From positions 420,001 through 484,000 of the forward strand of contig NZ_CP029002.1 in NCBI RefSeq assembly GCF_003073375.1: a stretch of 64,000 nucleotides of DNA. Direction: 5' to 3'. The number at the start of each line of letters is the position of its first letter. The stretch's first letter is position 1. A program made the translations under genes and the position numbers. The notes under the pieces are model-generated. The model did not search any database. It was not told the origin of the DNA and saw nothing but the letters and a program-made list of their open reading frames with translations. This document shows, one piece after another, positions 8,455 to 17,552 of this stretch. The stretch is from Lysinibacillus sp. 2017. GTDB taxonomy: Bacteria > Bacillota > Bacilli > Bacillales_A > Planococcaceae.

Positions 8455-9405
8455 GTGAAAAAAATTATGGTGACCGGAGCTTTAGGTCAAATCGGTTCGG
8501 AATTAGTAGAGAAATTACGCCATACGTATGGCGTTGATAATGTATTAGCCACAGATATTCGTAAGATTGATCAGCATGAGGGGCCGTTTGAAGTATTAGA
8601 CGTAACAGATGGCAAACGCATGCATGCATTAGCGAACGATTTCGGTGCGGACACAATGATTCACATGGCCGCCTTATTATCTGCAACGGCTGAAAAAAAT
8701 CCGGTATTTGCTTGGAACTTAAACATGGGTGGTTTAATGAACGCCCTTGAAGTAGCACGTGAATTAGATATGCAATTCTTCACGCCAAGCTCAATCGGAG
8801 CATTCGGTCCTTCAACACCAAAAGACAATACACCACAAGATACGCTACAGCGCCCAACGACAATGTACGGCGTCAATAAAGTAGCGGGTGAATTATTATG
8901 TGATTACTACCATACACGCTTTGGTTTAGATACACGCGGTGTTCGTTTCCCAGGGTTAATCTCGTATGTAACGCCTCCTGGTGGGGGTACGACGGATTAT
9001 GCGGTGGACATTTATTACAAAGCTATTTTAGAAGGTCGCTACACATCGTATATTGCAGAAAATACGTACATGGATATGATGTATATGCCAGACGCACTGC
9101 AAGCGATTGTTGATTTAATGGAAGCTGATCCAACAAAACTTGTTCACCGTAACGCGTTCAACATTTCAGCTATGAGCTTTGAACCATCTCAAATCGCGGC
9201 TGAAATTACAAAGCATATTCCAACCTTTACGATGGACTATGAAGTAGACTCAGTTCGCCAAGCCATCGCTAACAGCTGGCCAAATTCAATTGATTCATCA
9301 GCTGCGATTGAAGAATGGGGCTTCAAAGCAAGCTATGATTTAGAAAAAATGACGACAGATATGTTAGAAAAACTAAAAATTCGTTTAGACAATAAAGTGA
9401 TTTAA
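8455..9405 (+). CDS. tdh: L-threonine 3-dehydrogenase, short-chain (epimerase-like) type
   Basis: A 316-residue NAD-dependent enzyme of the extended short-chain dehydrogenase family. It has the Rossmann motif [11 protein letters not shown] at residues 7-17 and the catalytic YxxxK in [11 protein letters not shown]. Further blocks are [12 protein letters not shown] and the [20 protein letters not shown] substrate region. This matches the SDR-type threonine dehydrogenase, which oxidises threonine to 2-amino-3-oxobutyrate for cleavage by Kbl. The start is GTG 8455 behind AAGGAGG. It stands alone, about 5.8 kb from kbl; the two are commonly linked elsewhere. A terminator follows at 9535. Confidence 0.87.
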   Translation: MKKIMVTGALGQIGSELVEKLRHTYGVDNVLATDIRKIDQHEGPFEVLDVTDGKRMHALANDFGADTMIHMAALLSATAEKNPVFAWNLNMGGLMNALEVARELDMQFFTPSSIGAFGPSTPKDNTPQDTLQRPTTMYGVNKVAGELLCDYYHTRFGLDTRGVRFPGLISYVTPPGGGTTDYAVDIYYKAILEGRYTSYIAENTYMDMMYMPDALQAIVDLMEADPTKLVHRNAFNISAMSFEPSQIAAEITKHIPTFTMDYEVDSVRQAIANSWPNSIDSSAAIEEWGFKASYDLEKMTTDMLEKLKIRLDNKVI

Positions 9406-9534
9406 TAGATGAATAGTGGATGCAATCTTCGTTGATTTCATTCGCCATTTTTAATTTGCTTGGAAGTTTTCTGATGTGTAATTTGCGAATTTTAGTAGCG
9501 TTTTACATTGAAGTGATAAAGCAATAGAACACAT

Positions 9535-9583
9535 AAAAAGAGAACGCCTGGGGGTTGTAGTACCCTGGGCGTTCTCTTTTTTT
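9535..9583. terminator. Bidirectional terminator between tdh and a small membrane gene
   Basis: AAAAAGAGAACGCCTGGG and CCCTGGGCGTTCTCTTTTT flank a short loop. A-runs and T-runs on both sides let it serve tdh and the convergent gene whose stop codon it touches. Confidence 0.88.
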
Positions 9584-9798
9584 TACACCGTTTTTCCTTT
9601 TGCAAAAAAGCGCTTGATTAAGGTTAAACCTAAATTGAAAAGGAAAATAATGAGGGCCACGCGGAAAAAGGCGACGAAATATTGCCAAAGGGTTGTCGTA
9701 TCAACAAAGAGCTCGGACATCCCGTCTACTAACATAAACGTAAAATAACCAGCAAGCCCGATGAAAAATATACCGCCGATAAAATCTTTAATACTCAT
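9583..9798 (-). CDS. Small membrane protein, unknown function
   Basis: A 71-residue hydrophobic protein with two predicted membrane segments (about residues 8-25 and 38-60) and a basic C-terminal end (KRFFAKGKTV). ATG 9798 is preceded by a GGGGGATGG ribosome site, and the frame ends at a strong shared terminator; both support a real gene. I do not recognise the family. It lies 63 bp downstream of trpA on the same strand, so it may be read from the trp operon, but a separate promoter is equally possible. Confidence 0.6.
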   Translation of the reverse strand: MSIKDFIGGIFFIGLAGYFTFMLVDGMSELFVDTTTLWQYFVAFFRVALIIFLFNLGLTLIKRFFAKGKTV

Positions 9799-9861
9799 AA
9801 TCCATCCCCCAATCGATTACTAATAGCTTTACTGTACCATATGAAAGATTTGGAAAATAGA

Positions 9862-10641
9862 TTAAAGTACGGCTGCTTTTTTCGATGCTTGTACGAGTGT
9901 TTCAATTGTTGTCCAGTCTTGCTGCTTGAGTGCTGTGACGATTTTACTGCCGACAATAACGCCGTCTGCAAGTTCACCAAAGTTTTTCACATGCGCAGGT
10001 GTTGAAATACCGAAGCCTGCTAAAACTGGGATGTCACTAAACGCTTTTAAATTAGCAAAGTGATTTTTTAAATCATCTGCAAAACTAGCACGTTCCCCAG
10101 TAATCCCGTTTACCGTTACCGCATAGATAAAGCCTTCACTTGCTTTAGCCAACTTTTTCATACGTTCAGCAGGGCTCGTTAACGAAACAAGCTGCACGAG
10201 TGCGATGTTTTGTGCTTGGAGCGCAGGATGAATAATCGCACGTTCTTCATAAGGCATATCCGGAACGATTAGACCTTGGATTTGAGCAGCCTTCGCGTCG
10301 CGTGCAAAGTGTTCCACACCATACGCTAAAATCGGATTTAAATACGTCATCGCAACGAGTGGAACCGTAATTTCATCCGCAAAACTTGTTAATTCCTTTA
10401 GCACCTTTCGTAAAGTGACACCATGTGCAAGGGCACGTTCACCAGCTTGTTCAATGACAGGACCGTCTGCAACGGGATCGGTAAATGGAATTCCAATTTC
10501 AATGGCCGTTACCCCGAGTTGTTGAAACTTCAGTATGGTTGGCTTTAGTGTTTCAAGTCCACCATCACCCGCCATTATATAAGGAACAAATGCTTTATCA
10601 CCTGCGACTAAAATTTGTTCGATTGCTTGCTGTAACGTCAT
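9862..10641 (-). CDS. trpA: Tryptophan synthase alpha subunit
   Basis: A 259-residue TIM-barrel protein. TrpA cleaves indole-3-glycerol phosphate to indole and glyceraldehyde 3-phosphate and passes indole to TrpB. Signature blocks are [12 protein letters not shown], the catalytic Glu in [19 protein letters not shown] and the phosphate-binding VLAGFGIS and [10 protein letters not shown] loops. Its start overlaps the trpB stop by 4 nt, consistent with translational coupling. It is the last gene of the trp operon. Confidence 0.95.
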   Translation of the reverse strand: MTLQQAIEQILVAGDKAFVPYIMAGDGGLETLKPTILKFQQLGVTAIEIGIPFTDPVADGPVIEQAGERALAHGVTLRKVLKELTSFADEITVPLVAMTYLNPILAYGVEHFARDAKAAQIQGLIVPDMPYEERAIIHPALQAQNIALVQLVSLTSPAERMKKLAKASEGFIYAVTVNGITGERASFADDLKNHFANLKAFSDIPVLAGFGISTPAHVKNFGELADGVIVGSKIVTALKQQDWTTIETLVQASKKAAVL

Positions 10642-11825
10642 ACTTTTGCACCTCCAAACTTATCCATTAACGTGTGAACATCTTTATCGCCACGACCAGA
10701 TAAACAAACGACGATAATTTCGTCAGCAGGGCGATTTTTTGCAAATTCCGCAGCAAAATAAACCGCATGCGCACTTTCTAACGCTGGTAGAATGCCTTCT
10801 GTTTCACATAATAATTTCACACCTTGCAATGCTTGTTCATCGGTTACAGAAGGGTAGGTAGCGCGGCCTGTTTCATGTAAATAACAATGCTCTGGACCAA
10901 CACCAGGATAATCGAGACCTGCTGAAATCGAGTGAGCCTCTTGTATAAAGCCGTTATCATCTTGAAGCAAATACATAAAGGCACCGTGTAAGACACCTGT
11001 TTTTCCAACATGAATGGCTGCTGCATGCTTATCGGTTTCCACACCATCACCCGCTGCTTCTACCCCGTAAAGTGTAACGTCAGAATCACCGATAAACGGA
11101 TAAAACATTCCAATCGCGTTACTGCCACCACCAATACATGCAATCACCGTGTTTGGTAGGCGACCTTCTTGCGCGAGAATTTGCTGTCTTGTTTCATCCC
11201 CAATAATACGCTGGAAGTCACGAACAATCGTCGGAAATGGATGTGGTCCAAGCGCTGAACCTAAAATATAGTGCGTATCTTCAATATGCGTGACCCAATG
11301 ACGCAATGCTTCATTGACAGCATCTTTCAAAGTGGCAGAGCCTTTTTCAACTGCAATGACTTTCGTTCCTAATAGTTCCATACGAAAGACGTTTAACTGT
11401 TGACGGCGTACATCTTCTGCCCCCATATAAACGATGCATTCCATATCGAGTAGTGCACAAGCTGTTGCCGTAGCAACCCCATGCTGACCTGCGCCCGTTT
11501 CAGCAACAATTTTTTTCTTTCCCATACGTTTTGCGAGTAATGCTTGCCCAAGCGCATTGTTAATTTTATGAGCACCCGTATGATTTAAATCTTCACGCTT
11601 TAAATAAATTTTCGCGCCCCCCATTTTTTCTGTCAGTCTCTCAGCAAAATAAAGGGGTGTTTCTCTACCAACATATTGCTTTAAATAATAGGCAAGTTCT
11701 TGTTGGAACTCTGGATCATTTTTTGCTTGTTCATACGCTTCTTCTAATTCATGTAGTGGCGTCATCAAGGTTTCGGGTACGAATTGTCCACCGAATTGCC
11801 CGAAACGTCCTTTTAAAGTCGTCAT
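10638..11825 (-). CDS. trpB: Tryptophan synthase beta subunit
   Basis: A 395-residue PLP enzyme that condenses indole with serine to tryptophan. The PLP lysine is K87 in [11 protein letters not shown], the phosphate cup is [10 protein letters not shown], and the catalytic acid block is [13 protein letters not shown]. Length is normal for TrpB1. It overlaps trpA by 4 nt and trpF by 4 nt, forming a tightly coupled operon. Nothing suggests decay. Confidence 0.96.
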   Translation of the reverse strand: MTTLKGRFGQFGGQFVPETLMTPLHELEEAYEQAKNDPEFQQELAYYLKQYVGRETPLYFAERLTEKMGGAKIYLKREDLNHTGAHKINNALGQALLAKRMGKKKIVAETGAGQHGVATATACALLDMECIVYMGAEDVRRQQLNVFRMELLGTKVIAVEKGSATLKDAVNEALRHWVTHIEDTHYILGSALGPHPFPTIVRDFQRIIGDETRQQILAQEGRLPNTVIACIGGGSNAIGMFYPFIGDSDVTLYGVEAAGDGVETDKHAAAIHVGKTGVLHGAFMYLLQDDNGFIQEAHSISAGLDYPGVGPEHCYLHETGRATYPSVTDEQALQGVKLLCETEGILPALESAHAVYFAAEFAKNRPADEIIVVCLSGRGDKDVHTLMDKFGGAKV

Positions 11826-12439
11826 AAAATCAGCTCTCCTTTTGCTTTTTCGATAAAGTTTGCGATAGCTGTCGAACTTTTTCGTCCGTCTATTTCGACA
11901 CCGCTCGAGACATCGACAGCAAATGGTTCGACAAGCATTATAGCAAGACCGACATTTTCATCATTTAAACCACCAGCTAAAATAATTTTTTCAGAAGGAA
12001 TCTTCATTTTATCGAGTAGTAGCCAATCAAATGATTTTCCGCTACCACCGCGGTAATCCGTTCCAAGTGCATCGAATAAATAGTAATCTACCTGATAACG
12101 AGCCGCACGCACGACATCTTCCTCCGTCTGAACGGAGAATGCTTTAATCGCTGGTAACCCAATCGCTTCAATCATATCCGGTGTTTCATCCCCGTGATAT
12201 TGAATGTAATGAAGTCCGACTTTTTGCGCAATTTCTTTTATCGTTTCAGGCTTTTCATTTACGAATACACCTACTTTTTTCACATTACTTGGAATCACCT
12301 TAGCTAGTTCAATTGCTTGTTCCATTGTAATTTGGCGTTTACTCGGGGCAAACATGAGTCCAATAAAATCTGCACCCGCTTTTACTGCTGCTTCTACATG
12401 TTCGATTTCTTTTAATCCGCAAATTTTTACTTTTGTCAT
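11822..12439 (-). CDS. trpF: Phosphoribosylanthranilate isomerase
   Basis: A 205-residue single-domain TIM barrel. It opens with [21 protein letters not shown], where Cys is the conserved general base, and contains [10 protein letters not shown] and the DVSSGVE phosphate-binding end. It isomerises N-(5-phosphoribosyl)anthranilate. ATG 12439 directly abuts the trpC stop (12440), and its own stop overlaps trpB, as expected inside a coupled operon. Confidence 0.94.
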   Translation of the reverse strand: MTKVKICGLKEIEHVEAAVKAGADFIGLMFAPSKRQITMEQAIELAKVIPSNVKKVGVFVNEKPETIKEIAQKVGLHYIQYHGDETPDMIEAIGLPAIKAFSVQTEEDVVRAARYQVDYYLFDALGTDYRGGSGKSFDWLLLDKMKIPSEKIILAGGLNDENVGLAIMLVEPFAVDVSSGVEIDGRKSSTAIANFIEKAKGELIL

Positions 12440-13231
12440 CTATTTTTCGCCAGCTTTCGTCGTAATGTCGATTTGTAAGTTTTGAAGGGAAGTTTTGACG
12501 TCGCCACTGCGCATAAGCGATTCGCCAACCAACACAGCTTTTGCGCCAGCATTCGCCACAAACCTTGCATCTTCTGCGTTCCAAATGCCACTTTCGCTAA
12601 TAAAGGCAGTAGTAGAGGAAGGAAGATGTTGTGCAATTTCTGCCGTTTTTGAAAGCGTCACTTCAAATGTTTTTAAATTGCGGTTGTTGACTCCGATAAT
12701 TTTCGCGCCAATAGCTGTGGCGCACTGCAATTCATCGATGTCATGGACTTCAACAAGTACTTCTAGATTTTTTGCTGCCGCGTACGTATAGAGCGACTGC
12801 AGTTGTTCGTTTTTTAAGGCCGCTACAATAAGTAAAATGACAGAAGCTCCAGCAGCCTTTGCATAATCGATTTGCACCGAATCGATGATGAAGTCTTTAC
12901 ATAGAACAGGGATGGCGACTGCATTTGCCACTGCGTTTAGATCCTGAAATGATCCTTTGAAATAAGCGTGCTCTGTTAAAACAGAAATACAAGCTGCACC
13001 TGCTTGCTCGTATTGCAAAGCTTGGTCGATAGGGTCGATATGTGTGGCGATATCACCCTTTGAAGGGGAGGCACGCTTCATTTCAGCAATGACTTGTAAT
13101 GTGTCTGATTTTATTAAGTTTTCATAAAGAGACGGGCGTGTTTTCAAGACGGTTTGAAAATTGGGCTTTGCTGCTTGAAGTGCAGGTAATTCTAATCTTT
13201 TTTGCTCAAGTATTTTGTCTAAAATCGTCAT
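12440..13231 (-). CDS. trpC: Indole-3-glycerol phosphate synthase
   Basis: A 263-residue TIM barrel. Visible are VIAEMKRASPSKG with the catalytic Lys, VLTEHAYFKGS, VLCKDFIID with the second Lys, and the IGVNNRNLKTF and ISESGIW blocks. It closes carboxyphenylaminodeoxyribulose phosphate to indole-3-glycerol phosphate. It overlaps trpD by 4 nt. TrpC and TrpF are separate genes here, as in Bacillus. Confidence 0.95.
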   Translation of the reverse strand: MTILDKILEQKRLELPALQAAKPNFQTVLKTRPSLYENLIKSDTLQVIAEMKRASPSKGDIATHIDPIDQALQYEQAGAACISVLTEHAYFKGSFQDLNAVANAVAIPVLCKDFIIDSVQIDYAKAAGASVILLIVAALKNEQLQSLYTYAAAKNLEVLVEVHDIDELQCATAIGAKIIGVNNRNLKTFEVTLSKTAEIAQHLPSSTTAFISESGIWNAEDARFVANAGAKAVLVGESLMRSGDVKTSLQNLQIDITTKAGEK

Positions 13232-14265
13232 TTCATCGATTCCTCCTGTAGCGTCTTTTGACTGTATGCTGCGACGTGCTCCAGCTTTTCGTAGGCACGA
13301 CCAGAAATAATACTGTCTTTTGCCATTTCAATGCCTTCTTTCATCGTGTCGGCTAAGCCGTATGCGAAAAAGCCAATGCCTGCGTTTAACACGACGGTAT
13401 CGAAGTAGGCACTTTGTTTACCTTGTAATAGTTCGCGCATAATCTGAGCATTTTCAGTTGGATTTCCGCCGCGGATTGCAGAGAGAGGTTGAGCTTGTAA
13501 ACCAACATCTTCGGCGCGTAATTTAAACGGAATGATGTCGCCGTGATCGAGCAACACGAATGTATTCTCACCATCAAGTGACGCTTCATCCATACCCTTA
13601 GCACCCGAGACAACAATTGCACGCTCTCGTCCTAATAGATGAAGAACCTCTGCGTAATCGGTTGTGAAATTTGGCCGATTAATGCCGACGAACTGTGTTT
13701 TTAAAGGCACTGGATTTGTTAATGGACCAACTAAATTAAAAATGGTTGGCTTCCCGATTGTCTGGCGAACTTCTCCAATACGCTTCAGCTTCGGATGCAT
13801 ATTCGGTGCGTGTAAAAATGCAATACCTTGCTGTTTTAAAAGCTCGGTCGTTTGTGCTGTATTCGGTAGCAGGGCAATGCCGAGTGCTTCTAATACATCG
13901 GAACTACCCGATGCACTCGAAATTTTACGATTTCCATGCTTCGCAATTAAAATGCCACCGCCAGCTAACACGAAAGCGGCTGTCGTACTAATGTTAAAAC
14001 TTTGCAGGCCGTCACCACCGGTCCCACAATTGTCGATGTAAATGCCTTCAGGTGCATCGATTGTTACGGCATGGGATTTCATAACTGCCGCAAGACCCGC
14101 CACTTCATGAGCGGTTTCACCTTTTTTATTCATTGCGAGTAAGAAGGTAGCAATTTGTTCCTTTGGTGTTTGTTCATCAAATAGGAGCTGAGCCGCTTGC
14201 TGCATGTCATTGAAATCTAAATGCTTACCACGTTGTAATTGATGTATATAGGAAGTTAAAGACAT
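13228..14265 (-). CDS. trpD: Anthranilate phosphoribosyltransferase
   Basis: A 345-residue protein with the family motifs: DNCGTGGDG (pyrophosphate loop), NISTTAAFVLAGGG, KHGNRKISSASGSSDVLEALG and FNLVGPLTNP. It transfers the phosphoribosyl group of PRPP to anthranilate. Its start lies directly against the stop of the trpE-like frame. No trpG precedes it, so the glutamine amidotransferase subunit must come from elsewhere, for example pabA. Confidence 0.95.
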   Translation of the reverse strand: MSLTSYIHQLQRGKHLDFNDMQQAAQLLFDEQTPKEQIATFLLAMNKKGETAHEVAGLAAVMKSHAVTIDAPEGIYIDNCGTGGDGLQSFNISTTAAFVLAGGGILIAKHGNRKISSASGSSDVLEALGIALLPNTAQTTELLKQQGIAFLHAPNMHPKLKRIGEVRQTIGKPTIFNLVGPLTNPVPLKTQFVGINRPNFTTDYAEVLHLLGRERAIVVSGAKGMDEASLDGENTFVLLDHGDIIPFKLRAEDVGLQAQPLSAIRGGNPTENAQIMRELLQGKQSAYFDTVVLNAGIGFFAYGLADTMKEGIEMAKDSIISGRAYEKLEHVAAYSQKTLQEESMK

Positions 14266-15258
14266 TTAAAGTCCTCCTTTTATTAACGTATGAAAGGGTA
14301 CTTCACCATCATTAGTTGCTGTATAAAGCTGAGCAATATCCCCAGTAATTGTGATCATGCTATGGGGTGTCGCAAAATCAACCTGACCGTTAAAGCCGAT
14401 GTAACCGATTAAGCCTTCGTTTGGCTGTAACTCTTTTACGACATCCATTGCGTGAAAAGTAGATAGGAGCTTTCCATGCTGAATTTGCTCCGCTTGGTGA
14501 ATGGAATTTTCCTCACAAAAGCGCTCGATGGAAGCTTCGGTATTAGTTGTCGAAAGTTCACCATCTCGAATTTGAATTGAGCTTGTTGGAGACGTTCCAA
14601 TAACTGTGCATTCATCAAACTCGATGTAGTACATATAGGCTGCTGCATGCTGAATACGAAGCTTACGGTAAAGTGAAAAGGCATCCCCTGAAAATTTTGC
14701 ATCATAACGATTCGTGGCGCTTTTTTCCAAAGAGTGAAGCAGATAATCTGTTTCAATCGGTGTATGACCAGCAAATAATTGCTCGATTAACGCATCGATA
14801 TTCGGTTCAACTTGCTCCGCTTCAATATTTGTGTGAAACACAGCAATTTCATCCGTTAAATGATCGAAAATAAAAAGCGTATCGTACACATGAAATTGCA
14901 TGGCGGGAAGTGATTTTGGCAGGGCGTTTATATAACCAATACCACCACCTGTTAAAGGAAATTCTGTATGTGATGACACGCGCGGCATCACTTGCTTTAA
15001 TAAGGAAATTAATTCACCGTCATATTGGTACGATTTATTTGTTAAATGCGAGATATCTTGCAAATACTCGTCTTGCCCACGATAGGTTTTCCTTGGATTA
15101 ACGCCAATGAAGGAATAACGCCCGTTACCTTCATATTTCGTCGAGCTTTCTAATAAAAATTTATGACGCCCTTGCAATCGCTGGAAAATAGAAATCGGTG
15201 TTAATAAGTCACCATTTACTTTTTTCATTGACGTGCGAAATCGCTGTTTAATAGACAT
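14266..15258 (-). CDS. trpE: Degenerate TrpE-like protein, probably inactive anthranilate synthase component I
   Basis: A 330-residue open frame in the trpE position, against about 460-515 for normal TrpE. The N-terminal half still looks like TrpE: FLLESSTKYEGNGRYSFIGV matches the tryptophan-binding LLES region. Weaker matches follow: LYRKLRIQHAAAYMYYIEF with TVIGTSPTS, and near the end LIGYIGFNGQVD. The stretch between them is missing, so the PIAGTR-type motif, the DEKERAEH helix, the LxRND motif, the HVMH segment and the PAGTxSGAPK loop cannot be found. These build the chorismate and Mg2+ site, so activity is very unlikely. The frame has no internal stop. RBS AGAGG sets ATG 15258. It is first in the T-box-controlled operon. 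Confidence 0.75.
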   Translation of the reverse strand: MSIKQRFRTSMKKVNGDLLTPISIFQRLQGRHKFLLESSTKYEGNGRYSFIGVNPRKTYRGQDEYLQDISHLTNKSYQYDGELISLLKQVMPRVSSHTEFPLTGGGIGYINALPKSLPAMQFHVYDTLFIFDHLTDEIAVFHTNIEAEQVEPNIDALIEQLFAGHTPIETDYLLHSLEKSATNRYDAKFSGDAFSLYRKLRIQHAAAYMYYIEFDECTVIGTSPTSSIQIRDGELSTTNTEASIERFCEENSIHQAEQIQHGKLLSTFHAMDVVKELQPNEGLIGYIGFNGQVDFATPHSMITITGDIAQLYTATNDGEVPFHTLIKGGL

Positions 15259-15291
15259 TTGGAACACCTCTCACAATAAATTTTTGGAAAT

Positions 15292-15330
15292 AAAAAAGCC
15301 CTCAACAAAAGAATGATCTTTTGTTGAGGA
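15292..15330 (-). terminator. Attenuator terminator of the trp T-box leader
   Basis: On the minus strand CCTCAACAAAAGA pairs with TCTTTTGTTGAGG and is followed by GCTTTTTT. It lies between the T-box sequence and trpE and is the conditional terminator of the leader. Confidence 0.9.
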
Positions 15331-15600
15331 CGATAGAAACCGCGTTGCCACCTCGATTGAAGCTGTGTATGCTTCCGCTCTAAACCTGATAACGGCAGGG
15401 AACCGTCCACTAACTATGCGCTAGTAGCTTTCATAAGGCCCATTCACATTTCACCTTTGACGCATTTTCACCAACCATGCGCTCTCTAAACAAACGAAAA
15501 ATGCTACTCTTCTTAGTCATTAATTTTTCTCAGCTCAATCTCAGCTCCACTTTGCTACAACGGTGGTCACGCTCCCGCAACCTGCTACCGTATAACGAAC
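15292..15600 (-). promoter_or_regulatory. Tryptophan T-box leader RNA
   Basis: Read on the minus strand, the leader contains the T-box sequence GAGGTGGCAACGCGG (15340-15354) upstream of the attenuator. The Stem I specifier region GTGAATGGGCC contains UGG (15440-15442) in the expected GAA-codon context. Uncharged tRNA(Trp) should therefore favour read-through into the trp operon. The AGUAG-rich Stem I base and the GGUUGGUGAAAAUGCG arm are also present. Confidence 0.9.
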
Positions 15601-15615
15601 AAATTGAATAATCCT

Positions 15616-15644
15616 ATTCTAAACACGCACGACCTAAATGTCAA
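15616..15644 (-). promoter_or_regulatory. Sigma-A promoter of the trp operon
   Basis: On the minus strand TTGACA (15639-15644), exactly 17 bases, then TAGAAT (15616-15621). It lies immediately upstream of the T-box leader. Confidence 0.85.
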
Positions 15645-15667
15645 ACAATTCTAAAAACGGTTTAGTG

Positions 15668-15703
15668 TATAAAAAAACCAACTAACAAATGGCTAGTTGG
15701 TTG
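15668..15703 (-). terminator. Terminator of queT
   Basis: On the minus strand AACCAACTAGCC and the complementary TTAGTTGGTT form a stem followed by TTTTTTTAT. Confidence 0.8.
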
Positions 15704-15713
15704 AAATCATCTA

Positions 15714-16199
15714 TTAGATTAATTTTTTGAAATGTAATCGTTTATTTAACGCATGCATTATTGGTGCACTAATAGCAAGTACAACAAATTCGCCGAATGC
15801 AACAAATGCCCATGTTTCCCAGAACGGGAACTCTAATACAATGTTGAGCTGTGCTGCGATGATGAACATCGTAAACGTAAATAACAATGTATTAATAATT
15901 AAGCGTGCCCAAATATTTTTTACAAATTTACAAATGAAAATTAAGATCCCCAATGTAATGATTGTATGTCCTACGCCAAAAATCAAATCGATTGGACCAA
16001 TTGAAGACAGTAGGAAATTCGAAATAAAAACACCAATCACAACACCTAGCATATAGCGTGGGTTAAAGACGATTAAATGGTTGAATAGCTCGGCAATACG
16101 GAATTGTACTTGACCAAAGCTAATCGGAGCAACAAGCATTGTTACAGCAATATATAATGCTGCAATAATGGCACTCGTTGCCATAAATTTTACTTTCAC
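15714..16199 (-). CDS. queT: QueT-family transporter (queuosine precursor uptake)
   Basis: A 161-residue protein with about five membrane segments, of the QueT S-component type used by ECF transporters. The block APISFGQVQFRIAELFNHLI near the N-terminus is characteristic. It should import preQ1 or a related queuosine precursor with a shared ECF module encoded elsewhere. The start is GTG 16199 behind AGGAGGA. A preQ1-I riboswitch lies directly upstream with its 3' end in the ribosome site, which strongly supports the substrate call. Confidence 0.88.
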   Translation of the reverse strand: MKVKFMATSAIIAALYIAVTMLVAPISFGQVQFRIAELFNHLIVFNPRYMLGVVIGVFISNFLLSSIGPIDLIFGVGHTIITLGILIFICKFVKNIWARLIINTLLFTFTMFIIAAQLNIVLEFPFWETWAFVAFGEFVVLAISAPIMHALNKRLHFKKLI

Positions 16200-16207
16200 A
16201 TTCAGTT

Positions 16208-16247
16208 CCTCCTAGTTTTTTTACGTGGGATGGTTACGAACCACGTG
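16208..16247 (-). promoter_or_regulatory. preQ1-I riboswitch controlling queT translation
   Basis: On the minus strand ACGTGG-TTCGTAACCATC-CCACGT forms stem P1, followed by the A-rich tail AAAAAAACTA that pairs back in the H-type pseudoknot. The tail runs into AGGAGG, so ligand binding should hide the Shine-Dalgarno sequence. This matches the compact class I preQ1 consensus. Confidence 0.88.
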
Positions 16248-16426
16248 AAGCAACTGCAATCATAGCAAGTTTGATCATTATTGTAAATAGTAACACGAAA
16301 AAATAAATCATTAATAAAAAAATAATTATGACGAAAATAATACTATTTATGACTAGATATTGTAAGTAATTGCTTTAAATATTGTCAATTTTTAATATAT
16401 ACAGAAAAGTATTTGGGGGAACTAAG

Positions 16427-17251
16427 ATGAATATTGTAGAAGCATTAGCAATGTCAGCACCGTATATCCATATGGCGCTAAAAGACGAAGCAATCGTAGC
16501 AGTTGTGGATAAAGAGACTGAAACCGTTATAAAATATTTAGCAGGTAAACGTGTTGATTCAGGCTATAAAGATGGCGAAAAGATCAATCCGAATGATTCA
16601 AATGTCTTTATTGCATTTCGTGGACAAAATGCCGATGTAATCATCCCAGAAGATGTATACGGGGTAGCGATCAATGCATTTTCATTTCCAATTCGAGACA
16701 ATGGAAAAGTTGTCGGCGCATTAGCATTTGGCTTGCCAATCGATAACGAAGTCCAAATGGAAACTTATATGGAAAGTATTGAACATATTGTTATGAACCT
16801 ACAAGATAACGTTCACACATTGGCATCACATTCAGAAGAATTAGCGGCAACAAGTGAAGAAATAGACAAACAAACGCAAGTTGCATTAGAAGACGCAGAA
16901 AAATCAAATGCCGTAACGTCATTAATTAAAGGGATTTCACGTCAAACGAATTTACTTGGATTAAATGCATCGATCGAAGCAGCACGTGCAGGCCAACAAG
17001 GTGCAGGATTCAACATCGTTGCACAAGAAGTACGTAAGCTGTCATTTGAAACATCTACCGCAACAGAAAATATTGAATCATCGCTTCAAAATATTAATAT
17101 GAACTTAACAAATTTAAAGCAAAACATGGGGCAAATTAACTCTGCATCTAACGAACAAGCGCAGTTAATTCAAAATTTCAGTGAAGTCATCGAAGAATTA
17201 AGTGACTTAAGTAAAGAAATGAAAGAGTTTATGCATAAAGCATTGAAATAG
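16427..17251 (+). CDS. Soluble chemoreceptor-like signalling protein
   Basis: A 274-residue methyl-accepting chemotaxis protein with no membrane segment and no HAMP domain. Residues 1-115 form a small PAS/GAF-sized sensory domain. The rest is a short helical hairpin whose tip carries the conserved [26 protein letters not shown] and EVRKL sequence that contacts CheA and CheW. Size and layout resemble the cytosolic receptor YfmS of B. subtilis. Start ATG 16427 has GGGGGAA six bases upstream; an earlier in-frame start has no RBS. The ligand is unknown. Terminator at 17261. Confidence 0.82.
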   Translation: MNIVEALAMSAPYIHMALKDEAIVAVVDKETETVIKYLAGKRVDSGYKDGEKINPNDSNVFIAFRGQNADVIIPEDVYGVAINAFSFPIRDNGKVVGALAFGLPIDNEVQMETYMESIEHIVMNLQDNVHTLASHSEELAATSEEIDKQTQVALEDAEKSNAVTSLIKGISRQTNLLGLNASIEAARAGQQGAGFNIVAQEVRKLSFETSTATENIESSLQNINMNLTNLKQNMGQINSASNEQAQLIQNFSEVIEELSDLSKEMKEFMHKALK

Positions 17252-17260
17252 AATGGGAAT

Positions 17261-17296
17261 CGACGTAGTTAGATTAATTTCTAGCTGCGTTTTTTT
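17261..17296 (+). terminator. Terminator after the soluble chemoreceptor gene
   Basis: ACGTAGTTAGA and TCTAGCTGCGT pair around TTAATT and are followed by seven T residues. Confidence 0.82.
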
Positions 17297-17447
17297 GTGG
17301 AATTATAAAAATCATTCAAAAAAGTGTCACAATATGAAAATGATAAGAATATAAAGTTATTATAAGGAGTTTAGTGATTTAAAGCGCTAAATTAGTAAGG
17401 GAGATAAAAATTATCTAACTATTGATTTCTGAACATTCTAAATGTTA

Positions 17448-17476
17448 TTGACTATCTGAAAACTTAAATGTAATAT
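17448..17476 (+). promoter_or_regulatory. Sigma-A promoter of the TrpX-type ABC operon
   Basis: TTGACT (17448-17453), 17 bases, TAATAT (17471-17476). It gives a leader of about 70 bases. Confidence 0.7.
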
Positions 17477-17482
17477 ATCTTT

Positions 17483-17552
17483 AATTCACACTTCATCGAG
17501 ATGAAGTTCGTCGCTTTAAAGCGACAGAGAAAAAATAGGGGGACAATACTTT
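17483..17552 (+). promoter_or_regulatory. Short leader with two tandem hairpins before the ABC operon
   Basis: The predicted leader contains ACTTCAT-CGAG-ATGAAGT and, a few bases later, the self-complementary GTCGCTTTAAAGCGAC. The RBS GGGGG follows. No T-box sequence or other riboswitch consensus that I know is present. The rest of the 17297-17447 gap shows no gene. Confidence 0.5.

Noticed and set aside
17297-17552. Possible Trp T-box before the TrpX-type ABC operon
   Set aside because: No GGTGG-ACCGCG-type T-box sequence and no space for Stem I in the roughly 70-base leader. Only two small hairpins are present.
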